Assembly: GCF_964340395.1 (NCBI RefSeq)
Contig: NC_135562.1
Location: forward strand, 7,829,634-7,893,633
DNA length: 64,000 nucleotides
Source of the DNA: Glandiceps talaboti
Taxonomy: Eukaryota; Hemichordata; Enteropneusta; Spengelidae
Direction: 5' to 3'
Position 1 is the stretch's first letter. Each line of letters begins with the position of its first letter. This document shows positions 26,149 to 40,566 of the stretch, in pieces. A model generated the notes under the pieces. That model was not told the DNA's origin. It ran no database searches and saw only the letters and a program-made list of their open reading frames with translations. The position numbers were made by a program, and so were the translations under genes.

Positions 26149-26178
26149 TGATAACTTCTTGAGTGACGTCCACAGAAA
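26149..26178 (-). other. 5' UTR part of Gal3ST A exon, after a non-coding intron
   Basis: On the minus strand CTTTGCTTCCCAATTTAG precedes TTTCTGTGGACGTCACTCAAG. The same layout (acceptor, TTTCAGTCGG, ATCACTCAAGACATTAC) stands before the start codon of copy B, so both genes probably have an upstream non-coding exon. Confidence 0.5.
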
Positions 26179-26511
26179 CTAAATTGGGAAGCAAAGAAAG
26201 ATAGATTTACATAAATAAGAGATTGCTCATCATAGCACGTTTGATTTTCTCCTTTGTAAGGTATTAATGGGTCATCAGATCTAATAATGTGTTTTGTTTT
26301 TTAAGTTTGTGTTAAGATATACAATTGATGTGGTTTTAAGCTTAATAAACCACTAACGAAAATATAGTAATATTCTATTTGATATGTGAAGTAATAAATT
26401 GTTTTCAGTTAATCAACATTGGGAAATGCTCGATAGCCAGCACCCGATATCTGTGCACAGATTTTCCAAACTTTGGCAAAACAAATTCTATAGCTGATAT
26501 GATGAAACACA

Positions 26512-26656
<145 letters not shown>

Positions 26657-28150
26657 CATACAGACGGACAGAGCCAAAGAGAGTTGGGTAGGGAGGAGGG
26701 AGAGCGAGAATATGTATATGCCATATTAAGTATATTTGCGTGATGTTCTAACCAAATAATGCAAAAGTTAGAGAAAGAGAAATTGGCAATGATTAAAATA
26801 AGAAAATCTATAAGGATGTGTTTTGCCTTACCTGGTACAACTGTTAAAATTTAAAGCGTACAAAATTTCTCCTTTTCTTTGCACGCCAATCTGTAGACGT
26901 TATATTATGTATAACAATCAGGTAAATTTCTTGGTCTTCGATAAGCCTCAAATCGTCTGCTCCGTAGGACAATGCACAAAGTATCAATACATAAATACTT
27001 AGATGAAATACTATGAAAAAAGAGATGTCAAAATCCTGCACTAGTATGACTGCTAGCCTTTCGAAGCTTTACATCAAATGTTGCAGTCAAATGTATACGT
27101 AAACATGTTGGCTTCTCTTCAACTATTCAAAAGGTATTGAAATCCAATGATTGACATTAAAAACATGTGTCACAAGGGCTGCAATGTATTATGCAGAAGT
27201 TAATGACGTGTGTGTGTGATCTTTCGTATGCCATTTTGGGGGACTGGTTTCCAAAATAACTTGTGTACATTTTCAAGCAATGTACAGTACTTGATTGGTA
27301 CATGAGAACGAGTCCATATTGTGTTATTGGCACAATACTGTTGGCGTGTTAAAATGCATTGTTGATGGTCGTGGGCGGACCAACGAGAACAGGCAGATTT
27401 ACGGCTTACTGTTCAGTCCAAGAATTTTCATTCGTGCATTTCTCATCGTCATAGTATTCATCAGTTGATAGCTTTTGCCAACACGGAAAAGTTTACATAC
27501 ATGTTGACTGGTTGTTCACGTCTTCCATCTGTACTCCACTGACCAATTGTTACTTCTTCATTAATACAATTGGGGAGCAGGTAACTTTATATATAATTGA
27601 TCGGTGAAGCAATACTTTTAGGTAGAACATTAGTTATATCTCACAATTGCCTCCTACATTCAAGGGCCAATTGGACTCTCATTAAAACATCTGTTCGATG
27701 GTAAAATCATCACGAAATAGGTACTAAAATAAACCGTATGAAAAAGTCAACATTTCAAAATAGATATAATATTGTATGTAATATAGTATGACAGCCTGCG
27801 GTTTGGACTTATGTATTCAATCAGCTACAGAGTTTGATAATGTTTGGCAAGTAGAGATGCTAAACATACACTTACTCTGCAATGATTGATGACTACACGA
27901 AGTAATAAATATAGTGTGATAGATTCATAGAGTTAAATGTTTGACTCATCATGTTGTGTATAAATATCTATCCTAATTATTATCTGTATATATCTTTTAA
28001 TATCTGGGTTACTGAAACAAAGTCAAGTATATCCTGTATAGTGCATTGTACCGTTTTCTTTTTGGTCGGTGGAATGACGACAGAAATGTATGAAGAGGAA
28101 AATGAAATTATGTAATCAGGTATGGTTAATCCGTCTGAACAAGTTATCAC

Positions 28151-28152
28151 TC

Positions 28153-28208
<56 letters not shown>

Positions 28209-28245
28209 GAACGGACGGACGGACGGATTGACAGACGGACGGACG

Positions 28246-28296
<51 letters not shown>

Positions 28297-28335
28297 GGCA
28301 CACAGACACAGGCACACACAGACAGACAGACAGGC

Positions 28336-28372
<37 letters not shown>

Positions 28373-28513
28373 TACAGACAGACAGACAGACAGACAGAGA
28401 CAGACATACAGACGGACGGCATGCAGACACAGACACACAAAGACAGACACAGACAGGCAGACACACAGACAGACAGACTGACAGACGGCGCACAGACACA
28501 CAGACAGCAAGAC

Positions 28514-28564
<51 letters not shown>

Positions 28565-28590
28565 CACACACACACACACACACACACAGA
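28151..28590. repeat. 440-bp (GACA)n-rich array with GACG and CA variants
   Basis: GACA and CAGA units with GACG blocks and dinucleotide CA at the right end. All six frames are open, which is a property of the repeat. Confidence 0.96.
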
Positions 28591-29327
28591 CTAGTCCACA
28601 GACAGACGGAAAGGTAGAAATGTATACGCCTGAATTCCTACAAAATCACCACTGTTGCGTCATACAATGGTCGAGATTCGCCTAATTATTGCTAGAGGAT
28701 TATTGCCCAATTATTGCCAGAGGACACACTAACTGACAGTCATTGAAGTATACTACTAATTAATATCATCCTAATATCATCAAAAATGACTTATCTAAGA
28801 CTTGCTTTTGACGAACTTGAAATAACTGATGAAAAAGTACATTCAATTTTATTGATCATAATGTCATCCCTTCATGCTTATTATTTATCTACATGGAAAT
28901 GTTTCAGGAACGTATAAAAAGGTAATAGGTACACACAAATACCCAATAAGTTTACTTGTGATGCTGTAAATGAACTTATAGGTCAGACTGCAAATATTTA
29001 TTTTCATTGAAATATTCAATATAGGTATTTCTACTTTCTGAGATTATACATTTGGTTGTCAACAGCTTGCCTTTCATTATGATTGCATGAAAAGTTTTGT
29101 TATACGAAAGGCCAAGGTATACAATTCACTGCTGACGACCACATCCAAAGCTGATTAGAATGTTCTCTTTGATATAAACTGGTTAAACATTCCAGCTTGC
29201 TTTTGAAATTCGAGGCATGTTAGATTTCATGGTCTTCATACAGAAAACATATATCGAACTTGTTGCGGGATTGGACTAAATTTAAAATTAGTTTGCAGAC
29301 AACAACTACTTGTTGACCCCTCCCCCC

Positions 29328-29485
<158 letters not shown>

Positions 29486-30589
29486 TCTCTTAACTGACTT
29501 GTATTATTGTTATCTGGGAATGAAGTCGTATAAATCATGGAAAATTTGGTTATATGGAAGTTACTTACACAGATGACTGTACTTTAACTTGAGTGTTTGG
29601 TTAGAATGAACCATTTCTTTAAGATTGGAAGGTTAATGAAACATCTCTTATTTTTAGTACTTCTATAAAAGCAATTTACCCTAATTGTTGGTGATCGTTA
29701 AGCAAGTGACATCGCCCACCAGTCAAACCTTGCATACTGCTCAAAAGCTTTCAATTTAGTTTGCAGATTTGTTGTAAAAGTATGTTTAGGATCACACCTT
29801 AATTAGTAGCTCTTGATATACAGCATTAGCCCGATTCATACGTTCGCCACGGGTACCATATTACGATACCTATACTAGCCAGTCAGTGGTTACGTTCAAA
29901 CAACACTTTGTTTCTCAAAAGAGATATATGATTTAGGAAAGAGCTTTTTCTCTAGCTGTACGGAAATGATAACCAGATTTAACTGTGGTCACAACTTGTG
30001 ATAGGTAAGAGTTTATTATATAATGATGCTTTATCTGGACCTTGGTGTAGGCCGAGCAATTACAAACTAACGGCCTATAGCATAATAGCAAATGAAGTGA
30101 AAATTTATCAGTGTGATACATGTGAATAAAATGGACAGTATGTGCTTATGAGAATGATGTGTAGTCACTCGTGGTATAATAGTCGCCAGTTCTCGCTCGT
30201 CCGACAACTCCCTATGTTACGTGCGTGACGCATGAATAATTTAGTGACGCATGAATAATTTTAATTTTAAAAATGAATAATCCAATAGAATTGACGCTAT
30301 TGGAAACATCGTGACCTCGTTTTCACATACCAATCAGATTGGGTGTTAGCAATTGGTATGAGAAGTTATATGAAAAATGTTTTCTGAAACAAGTTTACAA
30401 ACAAATAATAAATATGTTGAAAATACGTCACAGGGCCGTGTGTCATTTAGGTCTACTTAAAGCATCCAAATCCCTTTAACACGTGTTACGTCAGAGTGAA
30501 ATACCTTTTTTGTATAGAATAAATGTTAAAATCAAAATTGATTTGGCTGTCAAACCTCCTATGTATTTAATTCATTGCAGTAAATGTCG

Positions 30590-30707
30590 ACAGCGTAAAG
30601 TCGCCAAAGGCGGGCTCTGGTATTTGTAGAGGGTTAAAAGCATCCCTACAAGCATTTCCCTATCATCTAACTGGTGCTAAGGAGAAAATTCGTTACTGTT
30701 GGAATAG
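30590..30707 (+). other. Candidate non-coding first exon of Gal3ST B
   Basis: A relatively GC-rich stretch (GCGTAAAGTCGCCAAAGGCGGGC) ends at a strong donor, GGAATAG/GTAAGAA. The next good acceptor, TTTTCCTATTCAG at 31315, leads into the exon with the start codon. The left edge is a guess. Confidence 0.35.
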
Positions 30708-31351
30708 GTAAGAAATGATAAGCAGATATCTGAACACGTAAATGACATCTTTATTTAAATACTGTTGAGTTTTGTTCTTTTCGCAAATCAAAAAAATCTT
30801 AATTATGCATTTTGGTACTTTGTATCCCAAACATTACACAAATCACAATGATATTTGATATTGGAAAACACAACAAGACAGACAGGGAGACAAACAGACA
30901 TACAGACAGTCGGACGGACCGACGGGCAGGCAGGCAGGCAGACAGACAGGCACACTGTAACTGAATGAACGTTTTATCTTGATATGAAAACAAAACTGTA
31001 AACGAACACTGTATTATAACTTTAAACCGACAGTTCAAAATTTACAGTAAATAAAATTGTGGCTCAATGACATGTTCGAAAACACAGAATTTGCTGTGTA
31101 ACAGTTTTTGAAAAGCTGATTACTTGCACGATGTGAATAGCTATGGCATGCAGCATACTGTCGTTCATATATTTAGCAAATAAGTTTTTTTTAACTAATG
31201 CTGATGTTAAGGAAACACGTACTTACTACCTTACCTTATTACAAAGTTAACAATTGTATGGGCTATGGTGTGGACAAACATAAATCAACCTTTCTTTATT
31301 TGTTTTCCTATTCAGTTTCAGTCGGTGTTATCACTCAAGACATTACTGACG

Positions 31352-34300
31352 ATGAATGAAAATAATGAAAATGATGCACAGAAAACTGGATCATTGCAAT
31401 CTGCTCACCCAGGTAATTTTAATTCTAAAATTGTGATATTTCTAGTCTCATTAAAAATGTATAATCAATATACTTCTTTGTCCAAAATGACAATGTTGTC
31501 TGGTGTGATTTCACTTCTTAAAACACTGGACAAACATTTAATATCTTTCAAGACATGTCTTCCCAGACGAACCTGACATGACTTTAGATGATATCCTAAC
31601 AGCGCCATTTTGTTGAATTGTGTATCACCTTTGTGCAAGATTTAAAGAGAAACAATACTTGATCAATAATCATAACAAGCCAAGTATTTTGCTAAAACGA
31701 AAACAAGCCTTTGTCCGTAATCAAAAGTCTCGATTAAACAAACGAATTTTGAAAGCATATTTTGAAACCATTATGTATCACCACAGATTAATATGGATAT
31801 CTCATGCAAGCCTTCATTGAATCCGATAAGATTTAACCAATGTTCACCGGTAAAAATTAACATGGTATTCACTGCTGTTGATGTAATTCGTAAGAATGAT
31901 TTCGCTTCCAATTTCATATCTAATGGCTGATTCAGTTTCTCTTTTTGTTGACTCGTTAACACCTGAGAAATATGGTCACTAAAATACAAACAAAATAAGA
32001 AATCAAACACTAACAAATGTTTACTATTTGTTATCTTCCAGGTGCGTGGAGATATTTGGGGCTAATTGTCAAGGCTGTGATTGTCACTTTGCTATTGCTC
32101 TTTGTTGCCAAACTGTTTGTTTCAACGGATATTGGTAGCGAGAAAGCTGTGTAAGTATTGTCAACTTATGTTATGATCATTTATACCAAATCTTAGCAAT
32201 CGTAATGTTAACACCAAACCAACACATCCTCCCATATGTATATTTATTTCATTTGGTCAATATCCATAAAAGTTATAACTACAAAAATGTATATAAACGA
32301 ATATCCCGTCAGAACCAAGTGAATGAACCATTAACACCAAATCGTTCACCAAGTCACTACACAGATAGAGTGGCAGCTTAATTGTCAGGACGTCAGGCGT
32401 ATTCAGTATTCTACATAGGCTTATAATTATTGTCATACGTTGTCAAAGGAAATCCTTACCAGCTGTTGCCTAAGCAACTTGTCTGACAATTAATTCTGTG
32501 AGGACTAAGTGGGCTAAACCTAAAAGTAAGTTGGCAATTGACTTTTTATACAAATAATATTAAAATGTGACAATCGTATATACATCCAATCTTATTAATG
32601 TAGATGTTCATATTGTGGATAAAACACATCCTGAAATGTCCATTGTGAGGTTTAATACATTTTCGAAAGAAAACACAGCTGGTACATTAATTTCTGTATC
32701 TAGCCATAGAATAGACATTTCGTTTGTCACATGCGATTTCATTGTAATAGAAGTTTGAGTGGGCTGTAAAGTAAAACCCACATCCCCCTCTTTTGTATGA
32801 ATTAATATATTTCTTTGCACATCAGAATATCACCCTTTTTGGCATCAAAGTTGAAGAAGCCAGTTAGGAAAAGTTTAGACTCATGTGATGCTCCTTTATT
32901 CCTGTCTAAATTATCGGCATCGCAATCTAATCACATCAAGAATACAACCGAAAAGTGCTATAATACAGGAGAAATGAAGTTGCCATATCATTATACTCAT
33001 GGGACATGATGTTTTTAACCCCTGCGATTGGTCTGTCCGTCCATGTGTATGTGCGTCCGTCCGTCCGTCGGTAACACGCCATTACTCTGATATATATAGA
33101 CTCAATTCAAGTGTCCATTCCTATATTATCAGGTGTAAGCTTTCTTATGAAACCTGACTTTCAGGGTCAATTATCAACAGCTGGGCATTTCTTACATATC
33201 ACAGACACTTTTTGTATTTTCTGCTGCCAAGGGAAATGCATGCGCTTTCTTGGGGAATGATCTCATTTTTATTTTCTATGTTCGGTATTGCACTGCAGTA
33301 CAAATACGACTAATATGCGCACACTGGTGCAAGTAATATCTGGTACATAATTTTATGTAATATTGTGTGGTACACATTTCCCCCTTCCAGGACGAAATCG
33401 GAGAATGCTATTGAGGAAAATGTGATTGCAAGCGACACCAACCTTTTTGAATTCGCAACTAGACGTCCTGATGATGACGAGATAGATGGCGATGTAGAAG
33501 ACGGTTCAACTTGTCGACCTCGCAAAAATATAGTTTTCATCAAAACGGCTAAAACTGGTGGCAGTACCATGGCAAGTGTTATATACAGATATGGTTTAAA
33601 ACATGATCTAGTAGCTGCTGTCGACCCGAACAAAAAAGCCCTTATAAAAGAAGATGAAAAATCCCAACACTATATCATACAGCGATACAACTGCAGGGAA
33701 TTTCCTGGATACAATATCATGGCCAGTCACATATTCTACAACCGACCTGCTATGGAAAAAATAGTTCGAAACGCTAAATACGTAACAATTTTAAGATCAC
33801 CATTCACACATATGAAATCTTCGTTTTACTTCAGCGGAAAGGATATACGTTATCCAAATGCTATTGATCCATTTGGAGAATTTGTCAGAGACAGGTATAA
33901 AATATTTATTCAAAATGGTAGCAGTGTCTATGATGGCATACATAATTATTTTCCACGATTTCGTTTGCCACTGACCAGTGACAAAAGTGAAATATTATCC
34001 GAAATTCAACAATTGGACAAGGAACTTGACCTGGTGTTGTTAACCGAGTATTATGATGAGTCGCTGCTGTTACTCAAGAAACTGATGTGTTGGGACTTCG
34101 AAGATATACTGTATCATCGGATGAAGGTTCACCAGGAATACCAGTATCCTATAACAGAGAAGGGGATGAAGATGATCACAGAGTTATCGGCACTAGATAT
34201 TCAATTCTATGAATATTTCAATAATACATTCTGGGAAAAGGTTAAAAGCTACGACGGAGACTTCGATGCTGATCTTAAGACATTCCGGTCACTTTTGGAC

Positions 34301-34417
34301 GATGTCAGCTCAGTGTGTCCAAATGGCACCGTGTCTTCCATTTGCGAGCTGATGCATGTAGATGCTAACAGATTGAGCATTCGGTTTCTTAAGAAAAACG
34401 CAAAGTGGATGTGTTAA
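31352..34417 (+). CDS. Galactose-3-O-sulfotransferase-like protein B (three coding exons, 398 aa)
   Basis: Coding exons 31352-31412, 32042-32150 and 33391-34417 (TAA), phases 1 and 2, identical in plan to copy A. Predicted role: PAPS-dependent 3-O-sulfation of galactose in the Golgi lumen. Exon 1 (MNENNENDAQKTGSLQSAHP) resembles copy A (MNGNNQIHA...GSSQSAYS). Exon 2 gives the signal anchor LIVKAVIVTLLLLFVAKLF. Exon 3 has RKNIVFIKTAKTGGSTM and YVTILRSPFTHMKSSFYF. The catalytic parts of A and B are very alike, while the stem (MKTVSGVEEI against TKSENAIEEN) has diverged, so the stem is under weaker constraint. An acceptor at 31314-31315 implies a 5' non-coding exon. Confidence 0.88.
32151..33390 (+). 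other. Intron 2 of Gal3ST B
   Basis: No exon or clear repeat apart from a short (CCGT)n at about 33054-33068. Overlapping short frames at 32567-32820 resemble nothing. Confidence 0.5.
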
Positions 34418-34690
34418 TTTGGGAAAACACGCTGCACAGTTTGCATGGTCCTTTACATGGCTGACCACAATTTGTCACAATTATGACATATCTTGTGCAA
34501 GTTGTCATAACAACAGACTATTCTGGTTCAAAGTTAATTAAGTTTCTGCGGGAATGTTATTATCACTGCTTAGGTATATAAACAACTTCATGCCTAGAAT
34601 CTACTAAGCTGCATCGAGGCATGAGTACATTTTCATTATAGTGATACATACCTTGTGGCATCAGTCATCATACTGAATTTGAATGTTCGT

Positions 34691-34813
34691 ATGTTTGTAT
34701 GTATGTATGTATGTATGTATGTATGTATGTATGTATGTATGTATGTATGTATGTATGTATGTGTGTGTGTGTATGTATGTATGTATGTATGTATGTATGT
34801 ATGTATGTATGTA
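34691..34813. repeat. (GTAT)n microsatellite
   Basis: About 30 GTAT units with a GTGTGTGT break near 34761. Confidence 0.96.
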
Positions 34814-34926
34814 TACACACACGTGTGTTTGCATGTATAGTCACACATTAAAACTAGATGATCTCAACAAAACTAAACTAAAAGGGTTTCAAAAAGTTCT
34901 GACTAGTTTTCAGTAAATAGATATTA

Positions 34927-34935
34927 TCATCATCC

Positions 34936-34986
<51 letters not shown>

Positions 34987-35009
34987 GCATCATCATCATC
35001 AGCATCATC
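34927..35009. repeat. (CAT)n microsatellite
   Basis: CAT/TCA trinucleotides, with a few CAG interruptions toward the right end. Confidence 0.95.
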
Positions 35010-35478
35010 GTAGACACTTCGCTTTGCCTTAAAAGTGCATGGTTTTACATTGATAGTATTGCATTTATGAAATGGGTTTCTTTAAGAGATTAACTCAGCA
35101 TTTATTTTGTGACGCGATATCCTACAGTTAACGTTCAATACTTTTGAATTGGAACACATTGGCGTCAGTTGCTTGCCTTATGTAATACATACATGGAGCG
35201 GGCCTTAATTTACATATAAATTTACATAATGTTTAGTCGAGTGTTCACTTTTCATGTTGTTTATTTATTTTCGTCTGGTGGACAGATGTAATGTGACAAT
35301 TGTATATCATAGGAGGAATCCTCGTAGCGTATGCAAACAGCTTTATATATATTAAAAGCAAGAAGTTTTGAGGACGAACTGTAAGAAAACAATTGCGGTT
35401 AGTTTTGAGTTGCATGTTAAAAAAGCAAAGACCAGATAATATATAATAGTAATGCTATGTTATGTTTGACTAAATCGT

Positions 35479-35547
35479 AATTCGTCAACCTCACTCTGAC
35501 GCTTGAACCAATTTGAAATTCGTCAACCTCACCCTGACGCTTGAAAT
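35479..35547. repeat. 38-bp tandem duplication
   Basis: AATTCGTCAACCTCACTCTG and its copy with one change (CACCCTG), period 38. Confidence 0.85.
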
Positions 35548-35860
35548 GTGGGATATAGAACATATATACTTGTATATTTACGGCGTGAAAAATCCTTTGG
35601 GTTGGAAATATATCATAGAAATAAAGATGAGCATGCATTGACATCGTTCTGTGTTTTTTCATACACTCTCCACCAATGGTGGAGATTCTATGTTTTTTTT
35701 GCGTTTCTACGAATTTGGGATTTCAGAGGTGTTCGTAATATATCAATCTGCCTCTAAGTTTACTTTTTTTTCATCACGACTCGACGTCGCAACACCTTTC
35801 GCAGGAGCGTGCTTTGCAAAATACCTTACCGTGTGAGAAAGGTGTTTATTGTTTCATCGA

Positions 35861-36117
35861 TAAGGGTGACCCTGTTTCTTTTTTATGTTTCTCGTTACTT
35901 TTTTTTCACAGCAACTATGGGTCGGTCGATCGATTTAAATTTAAAAAAAGAAAGAAAGTAAAACAATAAAATGTATCGTCTTCATGTTTCTCTGCCTCTC
36001 CTTTTCCTCCTCTCGGGCGGAAATGTAGAAATATATTTATTTTTTTATTTTGATGTCGGAGCTGAAAATTTTTGTCGGTCGAGTAATGGCAAACTGGAAA
36101 AAATAGGGTAACCCTAA
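35861..36117. mobile_element. Possible MITE with TAGGGTnACCCT ends
   Basis: The left end TAAGGGTGACCCTGTTTCTT and the inverted right end TTTAGGGTTACCCTATTTTT share about 20 bp with four differences. A palindromic AGGGTnACCCT lies at each end. No target duplication is clear. Confidence 0.42.
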
Positions 36118-38660
36118 ACATGGGTGCCGTAAAGGGGTTATATATAAAATCAAGATATCGAGTTTCTCATAAAATATAACAAGTTACTACTACATATGAT
36201 TAGGAATTGTTTGGAGACAAAAATAAACATAGAAATAAAGAATCGGGATTAATTGGTTGATTCATAGATTACAAAAAGTACCTTGTCACCTCTGACAAAT
36301 GTTTCATTAAAACACACTAAAAGTTAAAATAGAAGTGGAAAGCAGTTTCCAGATGTATTTCAAATATGATGTAGCCCCTCAACGGCGAGAGTCTGGGTAA
36401 CCGAAACTACCTTATCAATTATTTATGAGTAAAAGTTAGTTCTACTGAGCGCCCTCAACCGGTGATCCTCCTCGTCCCACTATGGTAAGCTAGTCAAATA
36501 CCCACTACTGAAATCTACGTTACCTTGTGTAACCACTGTAACTTGTCTATGGTGTAACGTACATTTCAAATAAAGTGTTGACATGACCAAACAAGAATCT
36601 GATTTCATTCTTGTTGTAGGAATCATACCTGACTTGTTGGACAGGATAACGCAATCCTACCAATGCATTAAGGTTAACAGTGACAGATATAGTCAATGGA
36701 GCAAACATTCCAAAATGAACAAAAAATTGCATTGTAACCATGACCACGCTTATAACATCAGTCATGTAGCTTTTCTGTAACATATATTTATATGGACGTT
36801 GTTGTCCGAATTAAAGTCTATAATAGTAATAACAACAGCCAACCGTTAATGTCCTTTCAAAAGATAACATTTGTGGTGGGTAACCAAGTGAATGAGCATT
36901 TCAGAAATGAGCTCGAATACACCTAGTATAAGCAAGACTACGTCCTTAGCAGCAACCGAATGGTAGTGTCTGTGTTCAATATAATAACAGTCTTGAGTGG
37001 TCAATGAACATTTCAAAACTTATACCATAAGATTACCTATTAAATAACCACGACAAGGCTCTTAGAAACAGCCAAAAGGAAGAGTCTCCTTTTAAGATTA
37101 GATAATATTTGATGAGTTTAACAGTCACGTGTAAGAAAAAGTAAAAGAGTGCTTCATTGATCCCTGTAATACTATCTAGTATTATACGCAGTCTCACAGG
37201 TGTCCGGTTTGCATATTCCCAAGACTTCGGCTAATCTTTCAGTCTCCTTAGACTGAAGATAACAGAGAATGTCTCTAAGCAATACAAGACATATGGACAT
37301 CATTATCTCACTGGAGAGACAGTGCAGTGGCATATGCTGGTCCAACTAACTTTGTATAAAAATACGCTACTCTAGCTTTTGATGGCCAAATTGTATATAA
37401 TCGTCATTTAACGGAATAGAGTGTATTTTATCAATTAATTAATTATTAATATTTTATGTCAAATATGCATTTAAAAAAGTAGCGAATGTAGGATATAAAT
37501 TATGTGATTAGGCAAATCAGTATCAGCCATTGAAGGCAGCGGTGTATAGCACCGATGTGGCGGAGCAGTTGGTTTCACCTCTAGTATCGTATTCTCAGGT
37601 TCTATCATCCAAACTGATGACATATTACAAAAAGATAGAAAGACGGCATACGTAGATAAAATGAAACGAACGATTACATCAAAATATGAACTGACAATAT
37701 TTCCCCTTGAGTCTGAGTGGCCTGTAAATACAAATGTTGAGAAGTTTATGTCGACATTACAGGGATTACAAATGGTAGTACCTCGATTATTCAACTGCAA
37801 CAAACTTCGCTTCATACCAAATATAATGTGCATGTTTGATATACTATGCTTATTATTTCAATCCTATTATTTCACTATATTATTTAGAATATCAGTATAT
37901 ATAAATTTTGCCCACTTGCTTGATGTTTTCGATGTAGTTCACAAAATGTGTTTTTTAAACAAAAACAAAACCAAAATAATATTAATAACAAAAACAACAA
38001 CAAAAGCTACCCCCTTGTCAAGAGACTGTTTAGATAAAAAGGCGTATTTTTTTTATAACTCGACTAATATTCTGAAAGTGGGAAGAGTGAAGAAAGACGG
38101 GAGTTTTTAGAGGTTTTTTTTATTTTTATAGTTTTTTTATAAGTCAGAAAATGAGACGATATGCAGTGTCTATATTCCAGGTATTTATAAACATATGCCA
38201 ATTTGCCACTGACTATAAACCGACTAGCGACTCGATTGAGCACATATTGGTTCGTGTTCGTAGCATTGCATAAATTTGTATTTAACGAAATCCCTTTAAG
38301 TCACGCCAGGGACTGTGTGTATGTAAGGAAATAAGTTAAAGCGTTATATCCGTTTGTGCTAAGTTTTACACTCCGTTATTTGGATATGATTTCGATAACA
38401 ATTTCATACCTTTCTTAAACAAGAATTTAATTTACCCTGCAGGAGGGCTTTTGTTCTGCTAGGTCATTTTGATTCTGTGTATGCTATACTTGGTAATACT
38501 AAGGTATTAAACGACAGTGCTCGTATTGCGGATATAAAATAATGTACGGCCATTCTAAGCTTGTTACGTACTTTCCGTTGGCAACTGGAGAATTACCACA
38601 ACGTCATGTTAATAATATGTATATATTGTAAGTAGAAAAAATCGCATAATTTAAAGAGCA
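36118..38660. other. Intergenic stretch with dispersed repeat B
   Basis: Only the repeat at 36830-37095 is recognised. The open frames at 37471-37833 (minus) and 37661-38110 (plus) overlap each other and resemble no family. Confidence 0.45.
36830..37095. repeat. Dispersed repeat B, copy 2
   Basis: AGCAGCAACCGAATGGTAGT, AATAACAGTCTTGAGT and CAATGAACATTTCAAAAC correspond in order to 9930-10000. Two diverged units may be present here. Confidence 0.5.
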
Positions 38661-38665
38661 TAGTG

Positions 38666-39113
<448 letters not shown>

Positions 39114-39360
39114 TAAAAGTATAACATTACCTTCCCTTACGAAAGGTAAAAAAGGTGTGGATAGCGAAATACGTAGGTATGACGTCAAAACAACGTATTT
39201 AGACATATTTACAGTAAAGAGGATATGGAGTTAACAGATTATCAGAGATCTAAGTTACCATGACATTAAGGTATCATCTAATACTTAGATTTTAGTCTCC
39301 AATATTTGCCTTCGTTCAGCCAAGGAAATTACGAGCGACAGCTGTAGTTCACAAAAAGTA

Positions 39361-39612
39361 TTACAAATTGCAGCAATTATTACAAAACATTGGTTTTATT
39401 ACACGAAAACGTGATTTCTGTTAAAAATCTCGACGTTGTTACAATCTCGGCAATTATTACAAATATTGGTTTTATTACACGAAAACGTGATTTCTGTTAA
39501 AAATCTCGACGTTGTTACAATCTCGGCAATTATTACAAATGTTGGTTTTATTACACGAAAACGTGATTTCTGTTCAAAATCTCGACGTTGCAACAATCTC
39601 GGCAATTAGTAC
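39361..39612. repeat. 76-bp tandem repeat, three copies
   Basis: ACACGAAAACGTGATTTCTG recurs at 39401, 39477 and 39553. Each unit contains the palindrome CGAAAACGTGATTT and a TCTCGGCAATTA phrase. Units differ by one to three bases. Confidence 0.92.
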
Positions 39613-39897
39613 AAATTAAATATAGGCTGTACTTGGAGACGTGTCAATATGATCTTGTGTGTGTTTACATATTCAACAAAATAGATTACTCGGTTCGATC
39701 CGACTGCATGGGCTGAAAAAACATGAATAAAATGACCGACGCGAGGGTATTTTGAAGTGATGCGCGCGCTGACCAAAAATATTTTTTTTGGCCTCATGTG
39801 GATACTTCAACGGATGGTTACTGACAGTTTTGCATAATTATCATCCAATTACGTGTGGATGTGTTTATCATATCATTTATACATCTACCTACCATTT

Positions 39898-39899
39898 AA

Positions 39900-39941
<42 letters not shown>

Positions 39942-40021
39942 TACTCGTTACTATACAAAACTATTACGCTCTGCCACTGCGGTATAGAGCACTGTCTTAT
40001 AGCAGATTGATACTCACCGAG

Positions 40022-40104
<83 letters not shown>

Positions 40105-40150
40105 AAATATTCATGATCTATATTGTTATCCTCAAGAAACCAGCAGCAGC

Positions 40151-40184
<34 letters not shown>

Positions 40185-40185
40185 C
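39898..40185. repeat. Two (TA)n tracts and a (CAA)n tract
   Basis: (TA)n at 39901-39936 and 40022-40101, (CAA)n/(CAG) at 40140-40183. The Gln-rich and Tyr-Ile frames here are artefacts. Confidence 0.95.
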
Positions 40186-40341
40186 AAGAAACAAATACAA
40201 GCTATACTTTGGCTTTTGCAGGTCTGTAATAAGGTTTATAGCTTGTTTACTCATCGATATAAAATAAGGATCAGCGGAACTACTAAAAAAACCGCAATGG
40301 TTTTTGTTGCGGTGCCATTTTATCTACACAGATCGTGTACC

Positions 40342-40566
40342 AATCTGATTAAAATCCGATGTAGATGTCGGCTTATCGTTCATTGCTATTTTACCTTCGT
40401 GATTTTGCCTGAATTGACCTTCTTGGTACATGTTTACATTTTTTAGCCTGATCGCCTCCTACTAAAAAATTTAAACATGTACCAAGAAGGTCAATTCAGG
40501 CAAAATAACGAAGGTAAAATATCAATGAACGATTAGCCGACATCTCCATCGGATTTTAATCAGATT
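40342..40566. mobile_element. 225-bp fold-back element with 11-bp target duplications
   Basis: The left arm beginning AATCTGATTAAAATCCGATG (40342) is the near-exact inverse of the right arm ending CATCGGATTTTAATCAGATT (40566... with one change near the inner side). Arms are about 105 bp with few mismatches and the loop is about 15-25 nt. GATCGTGTACC stands directly on both flanks (40331-40341 and 40567-40577), the mark of a clean transposition event. Arm length and duplication size fit a Mutator-like MITE, but that is inference. It lies about 215 bp upstream of the GPCR exon. Confidence 0.86.

Larger units (their letters stand above)
34418..35478. other. Intergenic stretch downstream of Gal3ST B
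   Basis: Holds (GTAT)n at 34691-34813 and (CAT)n at 34927-35009. ATTAAA near 34846 might serve as polyadenylation signal for Gal3ST B. No gene. Confidence 0.5.

Noticed and set aside
37471-38110. 120- and 149-codon frames on opposite strands
   Set aside because: They overlap, are AT-rich with long Ile/Lys/Asn runs, and resemble nothing.
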